Source of the DNA: Rallus limicola
Lineage: Eukaryota; Chordata; Aves; Gruiformes; Rallidae
Direction: 5' to 3'
NCBI GenBank assembly: GCA_022605955.1
Contig: JAKCOZ010000004.1
Span: 65,222,229-65,286,228 of the forward strand
Length of the DNA: 64,000 bases
Shown: one piece after another, positions 26,071 to 39,777 of the stretch
Position numbering within the stretch: position 1 is the stretch's first letter
Layout of the letters: every line of letters begins with the position of its first letter
The notes under the pieces: generated by a model
What the model was told of the DNA's origin: nothing
Seen by the model: only the letters and a program-made list of their open reading frames with translations
Databases searched by the model: none
Program-made: the position numbers and the translations under genes

Positions 26071-28117
26071 AATTCAGTAACTGAAATTCCCATTGAAAAT
26101 TAAGCAACAGAACTTACAGCAACAAATCTGCTCTGTGCATCTTCCAAACTCGGATCCAGTGTGAAATGTGGAGAAGGAAAAGGATATACAAAAGTGTGGA
26201 GAACACTATTAAATGTAATATGTACATCACACCATGTTTATAGACATAAAACTTTAAGACTAATAAAATTACATAAAACTACAAAAAATCCCACAAAGAA
26301 ACAAAAAAGACACTCCAAAGCAAAGAATAAAAATATAATTTAAAAAAAACCTCACCAAACAAACACAGATCAAAGCTGCAAGAAGTGGACAAGCACTAGT
26401 TATGTCCCACAGATCCTGCCATTGAATGATCTCAGGCAAGGTATTTCATGTCTTCACATCTATTTCCGTTCTACTGCATATCTATCTCATTCATTTTTTA
26501 TCTTCTTGACAGGATCAGCCACATACCACAGCTCTGTATAGCAAACAGAACAGAGATGCTGCAATTTAATCCCACTGCTCTCATTAGTCCTTTTGCTAAG
26601 AAGGAAAAAACCCAAAAAAATACCACATACTTGAATTCTGTCCAAACTGTCTGCTACCATGGAAATAGCAAATCATCTTGGTAAGAAAATGCTACATTGT
26701 ATCTACTAATATTTCAGCCAAAGTACAGTCTGTAGCATTAGAGATTTTGGAAGAACTTCATCCCATGACCTGAGAGCTGTTCAGTACATCCTGTGAGATA
26801 ATAAATGGTCTCAATTCCTGCACTCTGAGAATCCTGAAGCATAAGTTTGTCACTTCACAGGAAGTACTTGGTGTCTCTTCATTGCTAGGTCTTAAAGCAG
26901 TATGTAAAAAACAACTCTTATTTCCTTATAAAGTAGCTTGCATATTAAGGATGTGTAGCTGTTCATCCTGATGAAAATAAAAGGAAAGCTCAATCCAATT
27001 TAAAAATAGCTTATTCTTGGTTGTGGTCAAGAACTGGGTATCTTGAAAATCTGGAACAGTGATTGAAGTAATTTAATGAGCCATAAAGTACTGGGAGTTA
27101 AATATTTTGATATTTTTTAAAAGGTAGACTTTTCTGATTATTCAGTGAAAAAAGCTTGTGGGGTTTGTGCTTGTATTTCAGATCAGGCAAACTCAGTTTA
27201 CTTGCAACATCTAGGATGACCTTCTCCCCCTCCCCCCACTTCTATTTCAGAAAATATATCGATTTGTACAACGGAAAAACCAGAAGAGACATCTGCTACA
27301 TATTATTCAAATAATGCAGGACACAGAATTATTTTGTCTGCATACAAAATACTAGGAACAGATACAAAAATTAAAGGTTCATAAGAGTAGAAAGTATGAA
27401 GTAATGGTAGCACATCAATCAGGGGGACTGCAAAGTGGAAAATAAATCTTCGCATATATTTAACCTATTGTTTTAAAAGACAGATAGTTTTACCAAGGCA
27501 TCAAATAGATAATTTAATCCCTTTTTGCCCTCAGTGTCACTGTGTAAATACAAATAAACCTGCACTTAAGACTGTTTATAGGTCTTCAGAGAGAGTATTT
27601 GTTCTGTCTTCTTACACAGACTTGGATCAAAAAGTAATCTAAATTCTGGCCTTCCCCATACTGTTATTCCTATTTTAATGAGGCTAAACCAAAAAAAAAA
27701 AAAGCCCTCAAAAAAATAGCAATCTAACTTTTGAAAGCTGCAGGGTTTGTCAAGCTTCCAGTACTTTACATCTCTCCTGGCTGCCAATATAGGCAGATGA
27801 AAAAATGTCCTGAAGTGTGCCTTGCGTGTTAGCTCATCTATACCTTGAAACAGGCAGATGTCAGGGGGAAGCATGAGGGTAGAACTCATAATTTTGCTGA
27901 CAGCAATGGTAACATTGTTCCAAAAATTCAGTATGAACCTAATTCTGCTCCCATTAAAGTCAGTCAGATTTTGGGTCTTGACTTGAATGGATTTAGAAAT
28001 AGAGCTTAGGGGAGGCCATACGTGCAGCTCTTGGAGGACAGTGACAATTTAGATTTTGAATATTTGGATGTCTACTCATTGTGAAATTAGGTCATTTTCT
28101 TTAGGTTATACTAGATC
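26071..28117. other. AT-rich unique sequence, no gene seen
   Basis: No supported gene or repeat family. Confidence 0.5.
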
Positions 28118-28812
28118 ATAGAATCATGGAATCATAGAATTGTAGGGCTTGGAAGGGACCTCGAGAGATCATCAGGTCCAACCCCCCTGCCAAAGCAGCT
28201 CCCTAGGACATATCACTCAGATAGGCATCCAGACAGGTCTTGAATATCTCTAGAGAAGGAGACTCCACCACCTCCTTGGGCAGCCTGTCCCAGGGCTCTG
28301 TCACCCTCACTGTGTAAAAGTTCTTCCACATGTTGGTGGTGCGTAACTTCCTGTGCTCCAACTTGCAGCCATTGCCCCTTGTCCTGTCTCCACAGACCAC
28401 TGAAAAGGGGCTGGCTGATTCCCCCTGCATCCCCTGCTTAAGATAATTGTAGACTTTAATCAGGTCCCCCCCTTAGTCTTCTCTTCTCAAGGCTGAGCAG
28501 TCCCAACTTACTCAGCCTTTCCTCATAGGGGAGATGCTCCAGGCCCTTAATCATCTTCGTAGTCCTTCTTTGGACTCTCTCCAGGAGATCCCTGTCCTTT
28601 TTATACCAAGGAGCCCAGAACTGGACACAATACTCCAGGTGGGGCGTGACCAGGGCAGCGTAGAGAGGGAGGATCACCTCCTTTGACCTGCTGGCCACAC
28701 TCCTCCTGATGCACCCCAGGATCCCATTGGCTCTCTTAGCCATCAAGGCACACTGCTGGCTCATGGCCAACCTGTCATCAACCAGGACCCCCAGGTCCTT
28801 CTCCACTGAACT
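28118..28812 (-). mobile_element. CR1 LINE, 5'-truncated 3' end
   Basis: About 695 bp of CR1 on the minus strand, from the tail (inverted ATTCTATGATTCCATGATTC at the left) to a truncation in the ORF2 segment after the RT core. Two minus-strand frames cover it: 28806-28456 (upstream part, with [20 protein letters not shown] and the WAPWYKKD block) and 28430-28203 (C-terminal part, with [16 protein letters not shown]). They are split by a frameshift near the 7-C run at about 28466-28472, where the sister copy at 3413 has one base fewer. It is the youngest-looking CR1 in the window after the 3413 copy. Confidence 0.93.
28203..28806 (-). pseudogene. CR1 ORF2 C-terminal remnant with frameshift
   Basis: This is the protein-coding part of the truncated CR1. 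The reading frame shifts between the two open segments (28806-28456 and 28430-28203) at a 7-C homopolymer on the + strand. Catalytic RT residues are not included because of 5' truncation. Dead. Confidence 0.85.
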
Positions 28813-29830
28813 GATTGCAGTTTATCACACATTCACAAAAGAGTTTGTCCACTTACTTGCTGAAACAAAGCAGCTTGTTTCCTCTCCAGTGTACTTATGC
28901 TATGGCAGCATTTCACAACAGAGCCAGACCTAATACGGTTCTGCCTTCCTCCTACCACTCCTTAATGTGACAGCAACGTTCAATCGCCATATTTCTTTCC
29001 TCTTTAGGCCACTCAAGCTATGAGGCAAACAGACTCCTAAGTGTCAAGTTTTAATTACTCTTAGAGTTTCTGATACTGTTTCAACCCAGGATTTTTAACT
29101 ATGTGAGCAACACCTGTCAAAAGCAACCATGAAGAAGCAGGCATTTGGAAAACAGACACCGTCATTAGCATATAGTAAACAGCTTGCTCATTAGCTCCTC
29201 ACAGGCTTTATTTGTAGATGTAAAAAATTCTTCACCTGGAAGAGCCTTTAGACTTTAGGTTTCCCTTTTGCTCTTTTTAGTGGGCAAGGCCACAATACTT
29301 GCATCTGACCAGGGATTCCCCCAGGAAGTTTTTCTGCCCTCAGAGCTAAATAAGATCTGTAATTAAGATCATACTTAATACTTCTTCTGTCAACTGTTCC
29401 TACAGAGTCTATCAGAAAAGTCTCTTCAACAGGAAAAAGCACTGTCATTACACCTTCAGGAACTACTTTCTATGTAAACATCCTCCTCACCTGCTCTCTT
29501 CAGTTTCCCGTCAGTGACCAGCATAAACCACAATGGTCCCCAGCCTCCTGCTGCCAGATGCATTCACTGTAAAGACTTCACAACCTCCCTTCCTAACAAC
29601 TGGCCAGATTAGAGGAATTTATAAGTGTCCTCTTATGTTTGATTTTGATGAGGGGATTATTTGTTTTGTTTCAAGTTTGTTACCTGTTACTGGAAATTGG
29701 TCTTGGCCTTCTGTCTCCTCACTATTTATCCCACAATAAATGTATCTCTAGGATATTCTTTATGCCAGGAACTCAACATGCCTTCCCCCAAATAACACAA
29801 AAGGGTTGTCAGTCACTGAAACAGGTTTAC
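28813..29830. other. Unique sequence, no gene seen
   Basis: No recognisable coding or repeat signal. Confidence 0.5.
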
Positions 29831-29982
29831 ACAGGGAAGTGGTTCAGTAAGCATACCCTGAAGGTATTTAAAACAAAAGTAGATATGGTGTTTAAGGACA
29901 TGGTTTACTGGTTGGACTTGGCAATGCTAGGTTAGACTTGATGATCTTAATTTTCTTTTCCAACCAAAATGATTCTATGAAT
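29831..29982 (+). mobile_element. CR1 3'-end fragment
   Basis: Plus-strand CR1 end. CCTGAAGGTATTTAAAACAA, AGGACATGGTTTACTGGTTG, GACTTGATGATCTTAATTTT and the terminal CCAACCAAAATGATTCTATG occur in the family order. About 150 bp, moderately diverged. Confidence 0.88.
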
Positions 29983-32900
29983 CCGAGTAAGAACCCATGA
30001 AGCTCAGACTAGATCCATAACAGCTAACACAAAGATTATTCAAAGAAAAGTCATCTTTGACACCGAAACTAGGAGTGACCACTAACCTTTGTGAGTTTCC
30101 AGAGGAAGGAAACTCTCAGACATCGAATTATTTGAAACGCTACTTCCTTCATTGAAGATGAAAGAGCAGAACAAGCATCTATTCTTATTATCTTTCTATA
30201 ACAACCATCCTTTTCTCCTTTGATTACATTGTTGCCCACACGAGTTAAAAAAGACTAATCTACTAATCTCAGGCGCACGCAAGATACCTTCCTGAGGAAG
30301 TGATACATTTTAAATGTGCATATCTGCAAATAGGTAGGAAAGTAAGAGTTAATACCACATTAATTGGGAAATGAAGCAACAAACTATCTACATGAATTTG
30401 TCATCCTTGATATTAAATAGCTATTAAGCAAGGAAGCAACTTCACTTATCTTGGGAGTTTAGATACCATATACTTACTCTTTTTATTTGAGATTTTAATG
30501 TTGATGGTTCAGGTTTTTCAATTTGTAAAAAAAAACCCTAGATTATTTGCACAGAGATTGCTTAAGTATTGGTTAATTACAAAACAGCAATAGGCAGAAG
30601 GCATATATTTTCTGAAATTCAGACACAAAACCCCATACTGCAGAGAAACTATTCCATGTTTTATTTTCGAACCTTGACAAATATTGTAAGACACACTTTC
30701 TTTTTTCTAAATTATATATTCTTAACTCTTATGGTTTTACCTTCTATATGTTTATAGTCTTCCATAAATAAATGTGCTCTGAAATTTCTGGCCACCATTT
30801 TGCTTGCCTGCAGTGAAGCACTAGAAATTACATTTTCAGGGAGACATATAATACATACTGGGAATGCTTTCTACTTGTTGTTTTGAGAAATTTTCTCTAT
30901 CAGCAACAGGCATTACAATAATTATGCCAAAGTGCCACCCTGACGCATGAAAAAATCATAATACGGAAATGTCACTGATAAGACTGAAACTAATAGTACT
31001 GACCAATTTGTCACAATGAGTCATAATGTTAAACACCAAAATGGCAGCTGAGTTTTGTTCTGCTAACTGTCCAATTTGCTGATATTCCTTTTGCAGTTTT
31101 CCTTTGGTTTCAGCTTTCCAAGATTCCGCTGAAAGCTATGTGCTGATGAACTGCATACAAATCAGAAAACAGAATTATTTATACCATTTCATAGATTGTA
31201 TAATGAAAAACATTAAAATAGGTCTCCAGATGGAATATTAGAGAGAAAAGGGGAAACAAAGTGGGGTAGAGGGGAGGTGGGAAGGTAATTAAAGGCATTA
31301 ATAGCTACATAAGTATAAAAATAGATATTCCAAAATAGATATTCCTTTATCTGATGTTCTTTGTAGTTATATACATAGCTAGCTGAAAATACAAACAGGT
31401 TGAAAATATAAACTTCCTCACAAGAGGAAGTTCATCTAACATGAGATCCATAAAATTGACCAAGTAGTAATATACTACTACCTCATTAAAAGATGAAGCC
31501 TTATACACCATAAATGTATAATGCCTCCTTGAGTAAAATATAAGACAATTTTTTAGACAGGTATAAGACAATTCTTACTTCTGGGACCAAATCCCAGAAT
31601 CCAGGGAACAGAAAACATTCCATATGCAAAGAAAGATGTGAAGCCTAACCTGCAGGCTTGGGAAGAAAGGCCAAGGTATGCAGTAAACAATAACAAAGAT
31701 GTTCAGGATGAATGAATTCCTGAGAGAAAATGTTCTCAGTACAGTAGGTCAAACAGAAAAAAAGCATTTGGAAAAAAAAAAAAGGCTTGGGGTTGGGGTG
31801 TGTGGATTGTGACCTGACTGAACAAGTGATTGGCTAGATGACAAACCTGAAAGCTTGGTGGTAAGTCTAACTGGTGAATAAAACAAAACAATGTTCACAC
31901 TGTTATATAAAATGCAATATATGTGACATGCTAGAAATGCATTTTTAAAGTATGTTACAGCATCAGTAGAATTAAATCTAAGTTACACAAACTACTCTGA
32001 CAATGGACAAGACATATAAATGCACCTTGCTAGTGTTCCATTCATATTTATAAGATACAGGTACAAGAGGGATCCAAAAAAAGGGGCTCCTTCAAGGGCT
32101 GAAGTTACAGCTGCTAAGGAGGGTGAACAAATGTCTCAGACAATATTCAAAACTTAGTTTGAGTCCCTGGTTAATCTGAGGAAGTCCCAGAATTCCACTG
32201 ACAACAGGACTTGCTATCATGATTTGGAAAAGATCAATGAAGTTGTATCTCAATGGCTTACCACCAAAGCAGACAACATTTGAGGTGCTGACTTAGCTTC
32301 AGCATTATTGAATGTATAAACCAAAAATAAATTCATCACCCACATTTGGATTTAGCTGTCTTCATTATTTTATGGAGGACTTGCTTGAAAACATATAGTA
32401 GCTTTTTCTTCATCAGTGTGTTGTTACCTTTCCCCTGCTATATCCATTTATGCACCTGTGCATAGCCTCAGCAATTATTAAAAAGGCCAGAAAGAAAAAC
32501 AGGCTATTTGTAATCCTGATTTACAATGTGCACTCTTCAGCTGTCCACTCATTGACTGGTCACCTTATCCCTTTACTATGCTTTGATCAGTACAACTCCC
32601 CCAGTGGCCTCAGGTACGTGTTCAATCAGAGGGGAGACAGAATTAGCCTTGAAGGTAGAAACACCCAGTGTGAAAGAAGAGGTTCTCATTATGCTCTAGC
32701 AAGTTTTATTGGCTAACAGTGAGTGATTTTACTTTACCTAACTCTAGATACCTGTGCTAAGTCACACCAACAGATCGGTAGATTATTTTTTCAGAGATTC
32801 TTACCAGACTGAAAAATACTAGCACAGACATTTCATCCTTGACTATATCCCTAAGGACACTATCCATCAAAACAAATACCATCATATCTGTGCTGCTTAC

Positions 32901-35900
32901 ATTGATTGGAAGAGATCCAAGACTTTGCAATGTGTTAGGAATAGTTGCATTTGGCCCAGAGGAACTGGAGAATAAGGGTAGAGAAGATTCATCTCTCATC
33001 AAAATGGGGATGAAAAACCTCTGTTGATGCTAGCTTTATTATCCCAGTTGATTAAAAACAGTTACAATCAAATAAATTAATCAAAACAGCAAAAAGGACT
33101 TCAAATTCATACAACTAAATATAATTATTCATGTTTTGAGAGCACCAAAATATTCAACTATCATTTGCTATACAGTTTCTAAGAGATTAAAACTGAGATA
33201 AATTCTATAACATCATGAGCCAAACCAAACTGTTATAACAAAGCAGTTACATTTTAAGAACGTATAGCAATCAAAGATAATTATGCTCACAATTTCTCCT
33301 GATCACTTCTGCTACCCATATATATCCATTTGACTTTTCACTACATTTCTCCTTTTGTCAAGTGATTCAAATATATCAGCTGCACCAATCACATTGTAAT
33401 CACTTTGTTTTACAATGGAACACAGCATGATGTAATGGAGCCTAAACAATTCTACACTGTGTGGCCGTACAAAGTAGTTCTATAGTATTTTTCAAAAGTG
33501 AGGCTGTAAGACTTCCAAAGTCCCCATCTATCCCTTTTGTTTGTGTTTTCTAGTGCCATCCATCAGAAAGAGACACTCCACAACACCAGGAGGAGAGGAC
33601 AAGACACTCTTCTCCTGCCCCAAGCAGCTGTAATTTCAAAGTGAAATAGTCCTGGTTCTACTGGACTGAATTACTTAGTCATCAAAATCTACAACAAAGA
33701 GGTTCTATAGAGATGGAAAAACATGTGGGTTGAATGACAAACAAAGTATTATTTACTGAATGTATTAAAAATTGTTTTTCCAGACACATTTCATCAAAGC
33801 AAAGCTCCGTTCCTGGGAAAACAGCTATATTCACAATCAAGACAGATGTACAAGTCATGTGAAATAAGGATGCCACTGGACTGAATTATTTAGTTGTTTG
33901 CTAGAGACTTGATCAAATTCAGCCTCCCTGTAAACAGTCAAATTCAAATGGGACACAGTTTGAGGTGTTCTACATCTTGATTGAATTTGATCCTCTGTGT
34001 GCCTTGGATCTCTGGAAATGCTACTGTAAGAATACTGCCCTTGTAGTGAATAGAAGTTTGTGGGCATGTTTTGGATTAAATAGTCCCTAAAACTCAAGAG
34101 CATCACTCAGGAAAAAAACTGTAATCCAACATGTATTTGTGAAGGAGCTTGAATTTCCAATGTGGTCAACCCTTGAAAAGTCTGCCAGAGGTAGACAACT
34201 GAACCCAACTGTATTTTCAGTAACACATTATTTCTCTTTTCTTGGAAAGGTGAAGTCTTTTTCTCATCATATATCAAGATCTAAACCATTTCATTCTTAT
34301 AACAATTTGTTTAAGCACACTTAATTTACTGACTGTTTTCAGATCAGTCCGAATTTTAGAAAGCAGATCATTCTGAATTTTAAAACCTTGACTTCTCTGT
34401 AACACAAGTTCATGCAAGAAACTGAAAACATCAGAAAAAATTGCTCATAGAAGAAAGAAATGCCTGAGAAGTGTAAAGGTTTTAAAGTTTCCCAAATATA
34501 GCTAATTTATATTAATCTGGTATCTAAACAATACATGAATATAGTCTCCGTGTACTGAGCTACCACATCACCTCTGTTGCAAATGTTTACTGGTTTAAGC
34601 AGCCAATATTTTAATATTTGTTGCAGATTTTCATTACTTTGTATTTACAATTACAGTTTCTGTACCATACACCAGATAAATTTATTTGGTTATGATTAAA
34701 GCAATATCTTTTTACTCCTTTTTAGCACAGTTTCATTTTTGAGATCTTTATTAGCCTGAATAGCATAAAATCCAAGGAAATGAAGTGTGAAATGTTACAA
34801 AATGGAACTTGCCATTTTCTCCTTATCCGCAAATCAGTTCTCTTAAGTCTGTAAGAAACCAAAACCATACACTCAAAGGGTTTAGAGTAAAATATGACCA
34901 CACAAATTTTATGCCACACAAGATTTAAAATAGCAGAGGTTGGTTTCAGTTTGGTTTATTTCAATTCTAGGGGAACATTTTGAAGATGAAGACTCCTATT
35001 CATAAAGAAGAGTTCTCAGTAACCAATTCTCATAGCAGACGTTAACAGTTCCACAGTCAGCTGACATAACACTTCTAAAACAAAGCTAAAGATGAGAAAT
35101 GGTACCTGACAACCAAATCTCACAAAAGGCAGTAATTAGCCGTAATAATAGTTCACTAGAGTAGCTCACTGATAGTGTTTCACTACAGGAGACTGTTTGC
35201 CTAAGTTGCTGAGACATGGTTCCAACAAATGTCTTGGAAGAAAACTTGGTATAGATCAGCATAACAAAGTGGGGATGTGGGCCTCAGTGATGAGAAGTCG
35301 CAAGAAGAACTGGAATATTTCATTTACAGACTAATGCTAAGTCTGTCAGAAGAGAAAGAGCAAGGAATTGCTTGTACCCTTTTGGCAAGAAAATAGATCG
35401 ATATTTGATTTAGCAAAGGAATATCTATGAAGCTGGTGAAGGTTAGCATAAGAACAAATGGAAATCATCCCAGCAGTACATCCCTATGCAGACTTAAATG
35501 CCCGGAGTTCCTTGAGTCACCCAAGGGCAACAAATGGATAGATTAACACAGATCAATCAAGTGTTCCATTGCAATAGGCATTCAACATGCTCCAATCAGA
35601 GAAACAGTATTAATAGAGATGTTGGCTGAGAATAGCAATATTTTTAGTCATTTAGCTTCCACTGGAAAAAGGAATTTTCAACAGAAGGTATGTATAAAAT
35701 CTGAACTAATTAGATTTTACATTCTTAAAAGATATCCCTTAGCTAGTTCACCCTATCAGAATTACCCTTATCAACAATTAAAGAAGAATTGAGTGGGTGG
35801 TCTTCTAAAATTACAGTATAAAATTTTACAGGTCTTATATCATTGCCAAAAGTGTTTTGAAAGAAAATATATGAATTTGCACTGAAGTCAGTAGTTTTTA

Positions 35901-37336
35901 GAGAGTGCACTAAACAAAACAGAATACATCTTATCACCTCTCTAAATTAACTTGACACAAATAGTGTGGGAGACACTGTAGGTGACTAAGTCACTAATGT
36001 AGTAGAAAGACACAGGTGCTTCTGGTCATTTTTTTAATTATTCCAAACAGTGATTAACTGAAGCTGGCAGTAGTGAAATGTAATCTGGAACTTTGAAAAT
36101 CTCTGTAATATGAAGGTATGTACAGATGTTCCAGATAAAGGCAGTCTGGTGTTTTAAAACGGAGAAGCATTTCCCAAGCACCCATTTCCTCCCCATGTGG
36201 CAGACAAGTTAATACTTCTTTTTAAAGAAGTTATTCTGGCACTATAAATTGCCTTTAGCAAAACAATAAAATCTAAGTTACGAGGATAGTTATAGAAAAT
36301 ACCAACCATCCCCTCAAGGTCAAAATACCACTGAATGTGCTAATTATTGATAAACATTTAGCCAGACCAGGACCATGCTTTCACTATGTTGTTTAAGGAT
36401 GACATTGTTACTTCTATTTTTTTTGTCACAAAAAATATCCTGCTGGGAATTACAGGAAGTAACTCCAAGAATACAGCATCACCTACTTAATATTTGTTAT
36501 TCTGGATTAGTCCTTGTTGTGTAGAAAGTAGCATGTCCTATGGAATAATAATTAGGAAAAACTGCCTTTAAAATCCAGCAAAACTCCCTTGTACGTATGC
36601 CTTCTTGTGTCACTAATGGATATTTTAACATCCCAGAATTTAATTTGCTCTTCTCTCATCTAGCTTTAAACATCCAGTTTATGTGATTTCCTTTGGAATG
36701 CACACTGTAGTCAGAAAGCAGTAAGCATTTAACCTTTAGTATTTTGGTCTACACAAATAAGTATAGAGAATTTTTTTTTTTTTTTAAATCTTCATAGATT
36801 ACATACATTCCTATCAAAAGATTAATAAGTAGATTCAAACAGTCCCCTTACCAATAATTTTGTTTCTCTTCTTTGAATCTTGTTTCTATCTCTGTAGCAG
36901 TTAGGGAGGAGTTAGTAATTTCAGGTACTTTGTAGAAAAAATCTAGACCATCTACAATTTCAAATGATCTTTAAAAGCAGGCAACCAGCAACATATATGT
37001 CATAGGCTTCTTAACATTTCATTATACCTACTTGTACATTTTTATATTATCTTAAACAATTAATCTTGGTTTTTACATGTTTATACTCTTTTGAGAACAC
37101 TTACATAAATGCATAGTGAGGTTTATAAAACACTACCTGACGCTAAACACATCTTTATATAGCCCCAAGAAAATTCAAGTACAGGGAGGATTAACTGTTA
37201 TTTTACCACCTACATTCTTTAGCGCCATGCCTTTACACACAAACAAAATATGTAAATAGAGTCAACTTAAAGTGATGTATTACAAGAACCATATTAATGG
37301 AAGCAGCTTAGGAGATTGTAGTTAGTAATTGGTTTT
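29983..37336. other. AT-rich unique sequence, no gene seen
   Basis: More than 7 kb with no recognised mobile element, RNA gene or domain-bearing frame. All open frames are under 90 codons. Best read as ordinary intergenic or intronic DNA. Confidence 0.5.
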
Positions 37337-37982
37337 TGTCACGGTAGTGATGGAGTTAATTTTCCTTCTAGGACCTGGTGCAGTTTTGGCCCTGCTAATG
37401 AGAAGGTGGGGGTGCCCAAGAAGCTGTGAGGGAAACTAGCTGGAAGGCACTGACCCAAACTGACCAAACAGATATTCCATACCATGTGAAGTCATGTTCC
37501 TTTTATAACTGTGCAACTGCAGGTGGGCTGAGAGGTTGAGTGGCAGCTGAGGGTCTGGGGGTCTTGTGAAACATCATCTTTGGGCTGATGACATTTGTCT
37601 TCCCAAATAATTGCTACAAGTAATGGAGCCCTGCTTTCCTAGGGATGGCCGAACACCTGCCTGCCCATGGGAAGTGGTGCATAAATTCCTTGGTTTGCTT
37701 TGTTTGCATGTGTGGGCTGAGAGCCTGGGTAGCTTGAGGGTCTTGTGTAGCAGCTGAGGGTCCTGAGAAATTGTGCTGTTAGTTGCTTGTTTTGTGTATG
37801 TATTGTTTTTGTGTTGTTATAACTATTACCTTCCCTTTTTTTAATGTATCCTATTAAACTGTTTTTATCCCAACCCATGAGTTTTCTCACTTTCACTCTT
37901 CCAATTTCCTTCCCACCCCATCAAGGGGAAGTGAGTGAGCAATTGTGTGGGGCTTAGCTGCCAGCCAGGACTAAACCTCAAT
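37337..37982 (+). mobile_element. ERV-L-type solo LTR, candidate target duplication
   Basis: About 646 bp. It begins TGTCACGGTAGTGATGGAGT then TAATTTTCCTTC, and ends GGCTTAGCTGCCAGCCAGGA then CTAAACCTCAAT, in line with the ends of the 22533 and 55222 LTRs. ATTAAA at 37853-37858 precedes TTTTTATCCCAACCCATGAG, the shared polyadenylation block. GGTTTT flanks both sides (37331-37336 and 37983-37988), which may be the target-site duplication if the LTR's terminal bases have mutated. It shares the segment CCTGCCTGCCCATGGGNANT with the LTR at 22533, so those two are closer to each other than to the young provirus. Confidence 0.83.
37853..37858 (+). promoter_or_regulatory. LTR polyadenylation hexamer ATTAAA
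   Basis: ATTAAA lies immediately before the conserved TTTTTATCCCAACCCA block, as in the LTR at 22533. Relict. Confidence 0.5.
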
Positions 37983-39777
37983 GGTTTTATATTTAAATTT
38001 CTTAATACTGCACTGCCTGAGGGTGGTTTATACTATCTTATGAGGATCAGACCTAAAATGGCCTTGCAAAAGTGTTGTAACACTGTTGTATACACCTCTC
38101 AATCTACATCACTGAAAATAGAGAAACAATATCAGACAGTTATTTTATATTAATAGTATTTTATTTCATGGAAGAATTTTCATTAGATTTACTACATGGT
38201 AAAAGCAAGGAACTTTGTTTCCCATTTGTGAAAACTGAGAAAACCAAATTAGGTGTCTTTCTGCTATTATCTCAAACTTGCCATACATGAGAAGCAGAAG
38301 GAGGACAAGAAAACTATAGCACTGAGATTGTGACAGGCCCTAATTTTCCCCATATCAACCTTAATGTTAAAAGGGCTAATTCTTACTATAAATCTGAAGT
38401 TACCTAGCAATACCTCATGAAGTGTTTCATACCTTCTTATTATACAATGTTATTTGAGCATAACAACTAATTTTTAATCTATCTTACTATCATTTTGCCC
38501 AGCTAGGATGTGCCACTACATTAGTGAGTATTGTAGATCTCTGGTAGTGGATCTGCAAAGAACAACTCATGATTAGTTACTCTCAGAAGTGGCCCAGGGC
38601 CAGTTTCATTTCCCCAGAAGAATTCTTCAACATTCTCTGGGGTCATGGGGATATGCGTACCAAAGTCAGGGTTATCTGGAAATTCTCAGTGAAAGTAAAC
38701 TTTGGTTTGGAACTAAAACACTAATGCAGGTTTATCTTACTAGTATGAAAAAGTGCTCTTTATGCTCACTTAATAACCTAGGCCTTAGACACTCAGATCT
38801 GGACTTAGAGTTAAAATATCTATGATGTTCTAACCAAGGCATGGTTCTATCAGAAAAAAAAAAAAGGGGGAGTGTGTGGTACGTCACTGTTTCACTAGTA
38901 ATCTTCTGCAATGGGTTCACTTAAATTTGGTTTACTACTGTTGCAATACTTAAATTTGGTTTATTAAGCTAGTACCTTAAATGTTAACTTCAGATGTGAT
39001 TTGTTCTAAAAGGATGCAAATTGAGAAAATATGATACACATTTAATCAGTATCCACTTCCCCTTCACACTGAAAGGAAAAATTTTAAACAGATCATAAAC
39101 AACAATTATGTGATATAATACAGGCAATGCTATAGCTGCTATAGCTGTGTCCTCTTAGCAAAGCTGATCTATTTATATTTTTTAATTTAAACATATGCTT
39201 AATTTCTATTCTACATGTTTAATTTCTATAAATTTTACTTCAGATAAACTAGAAATGGTTCTAAAATAATACTGACATAAACCTATGAAATATATCAGAG
39301 CATTGCAGTAAATCTTGGCAGATTATATACATCCATGGCTTGAATCTGCAGTTTCAAGGCTCCCACTCACTTCTGTTACGTTGGAGTCTTTCTAAAGGCA
39401 TGTACATTAACTCAAATACTAAATGAGACAAATGCAATGATAAGATGAAAGTAGGCATAGCCTGATGCTTAAAATCAAACAAATCCTTAACTGTGTATTA
39501 TCAGAGATAATCAAAGTGTTTGGGAGTTCCTTGAAACTGCCCCAATTTTGCTCCCATGTCTATATTTGGAAACTTTTTCATTACACTGTAACAGGAGTAT
39601 AAAGAAACCTTCAAACACAAGTGGAGTCTATAGCCTTTATATACAGTTACAACGATAATTGTATGTAACAGCATACAGTTATACTACAGTATACTGTTAC
39701 TGGTGATGTAACTATAAAATCCTAATTGGTCTAAGCATGAACAGGAGTCCACACTTGGATTTTCCGTTAATGGAGTA
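37983..39777. other. AT-rich unique sequence, no gene seen
   Basis: It contains the direct duplication ACTTAAATTTGGTTTA (near 38918-38933 and 38948-38963) and a poly-A run at about 38855-38866. No gene seen. Confidence 0.5.
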
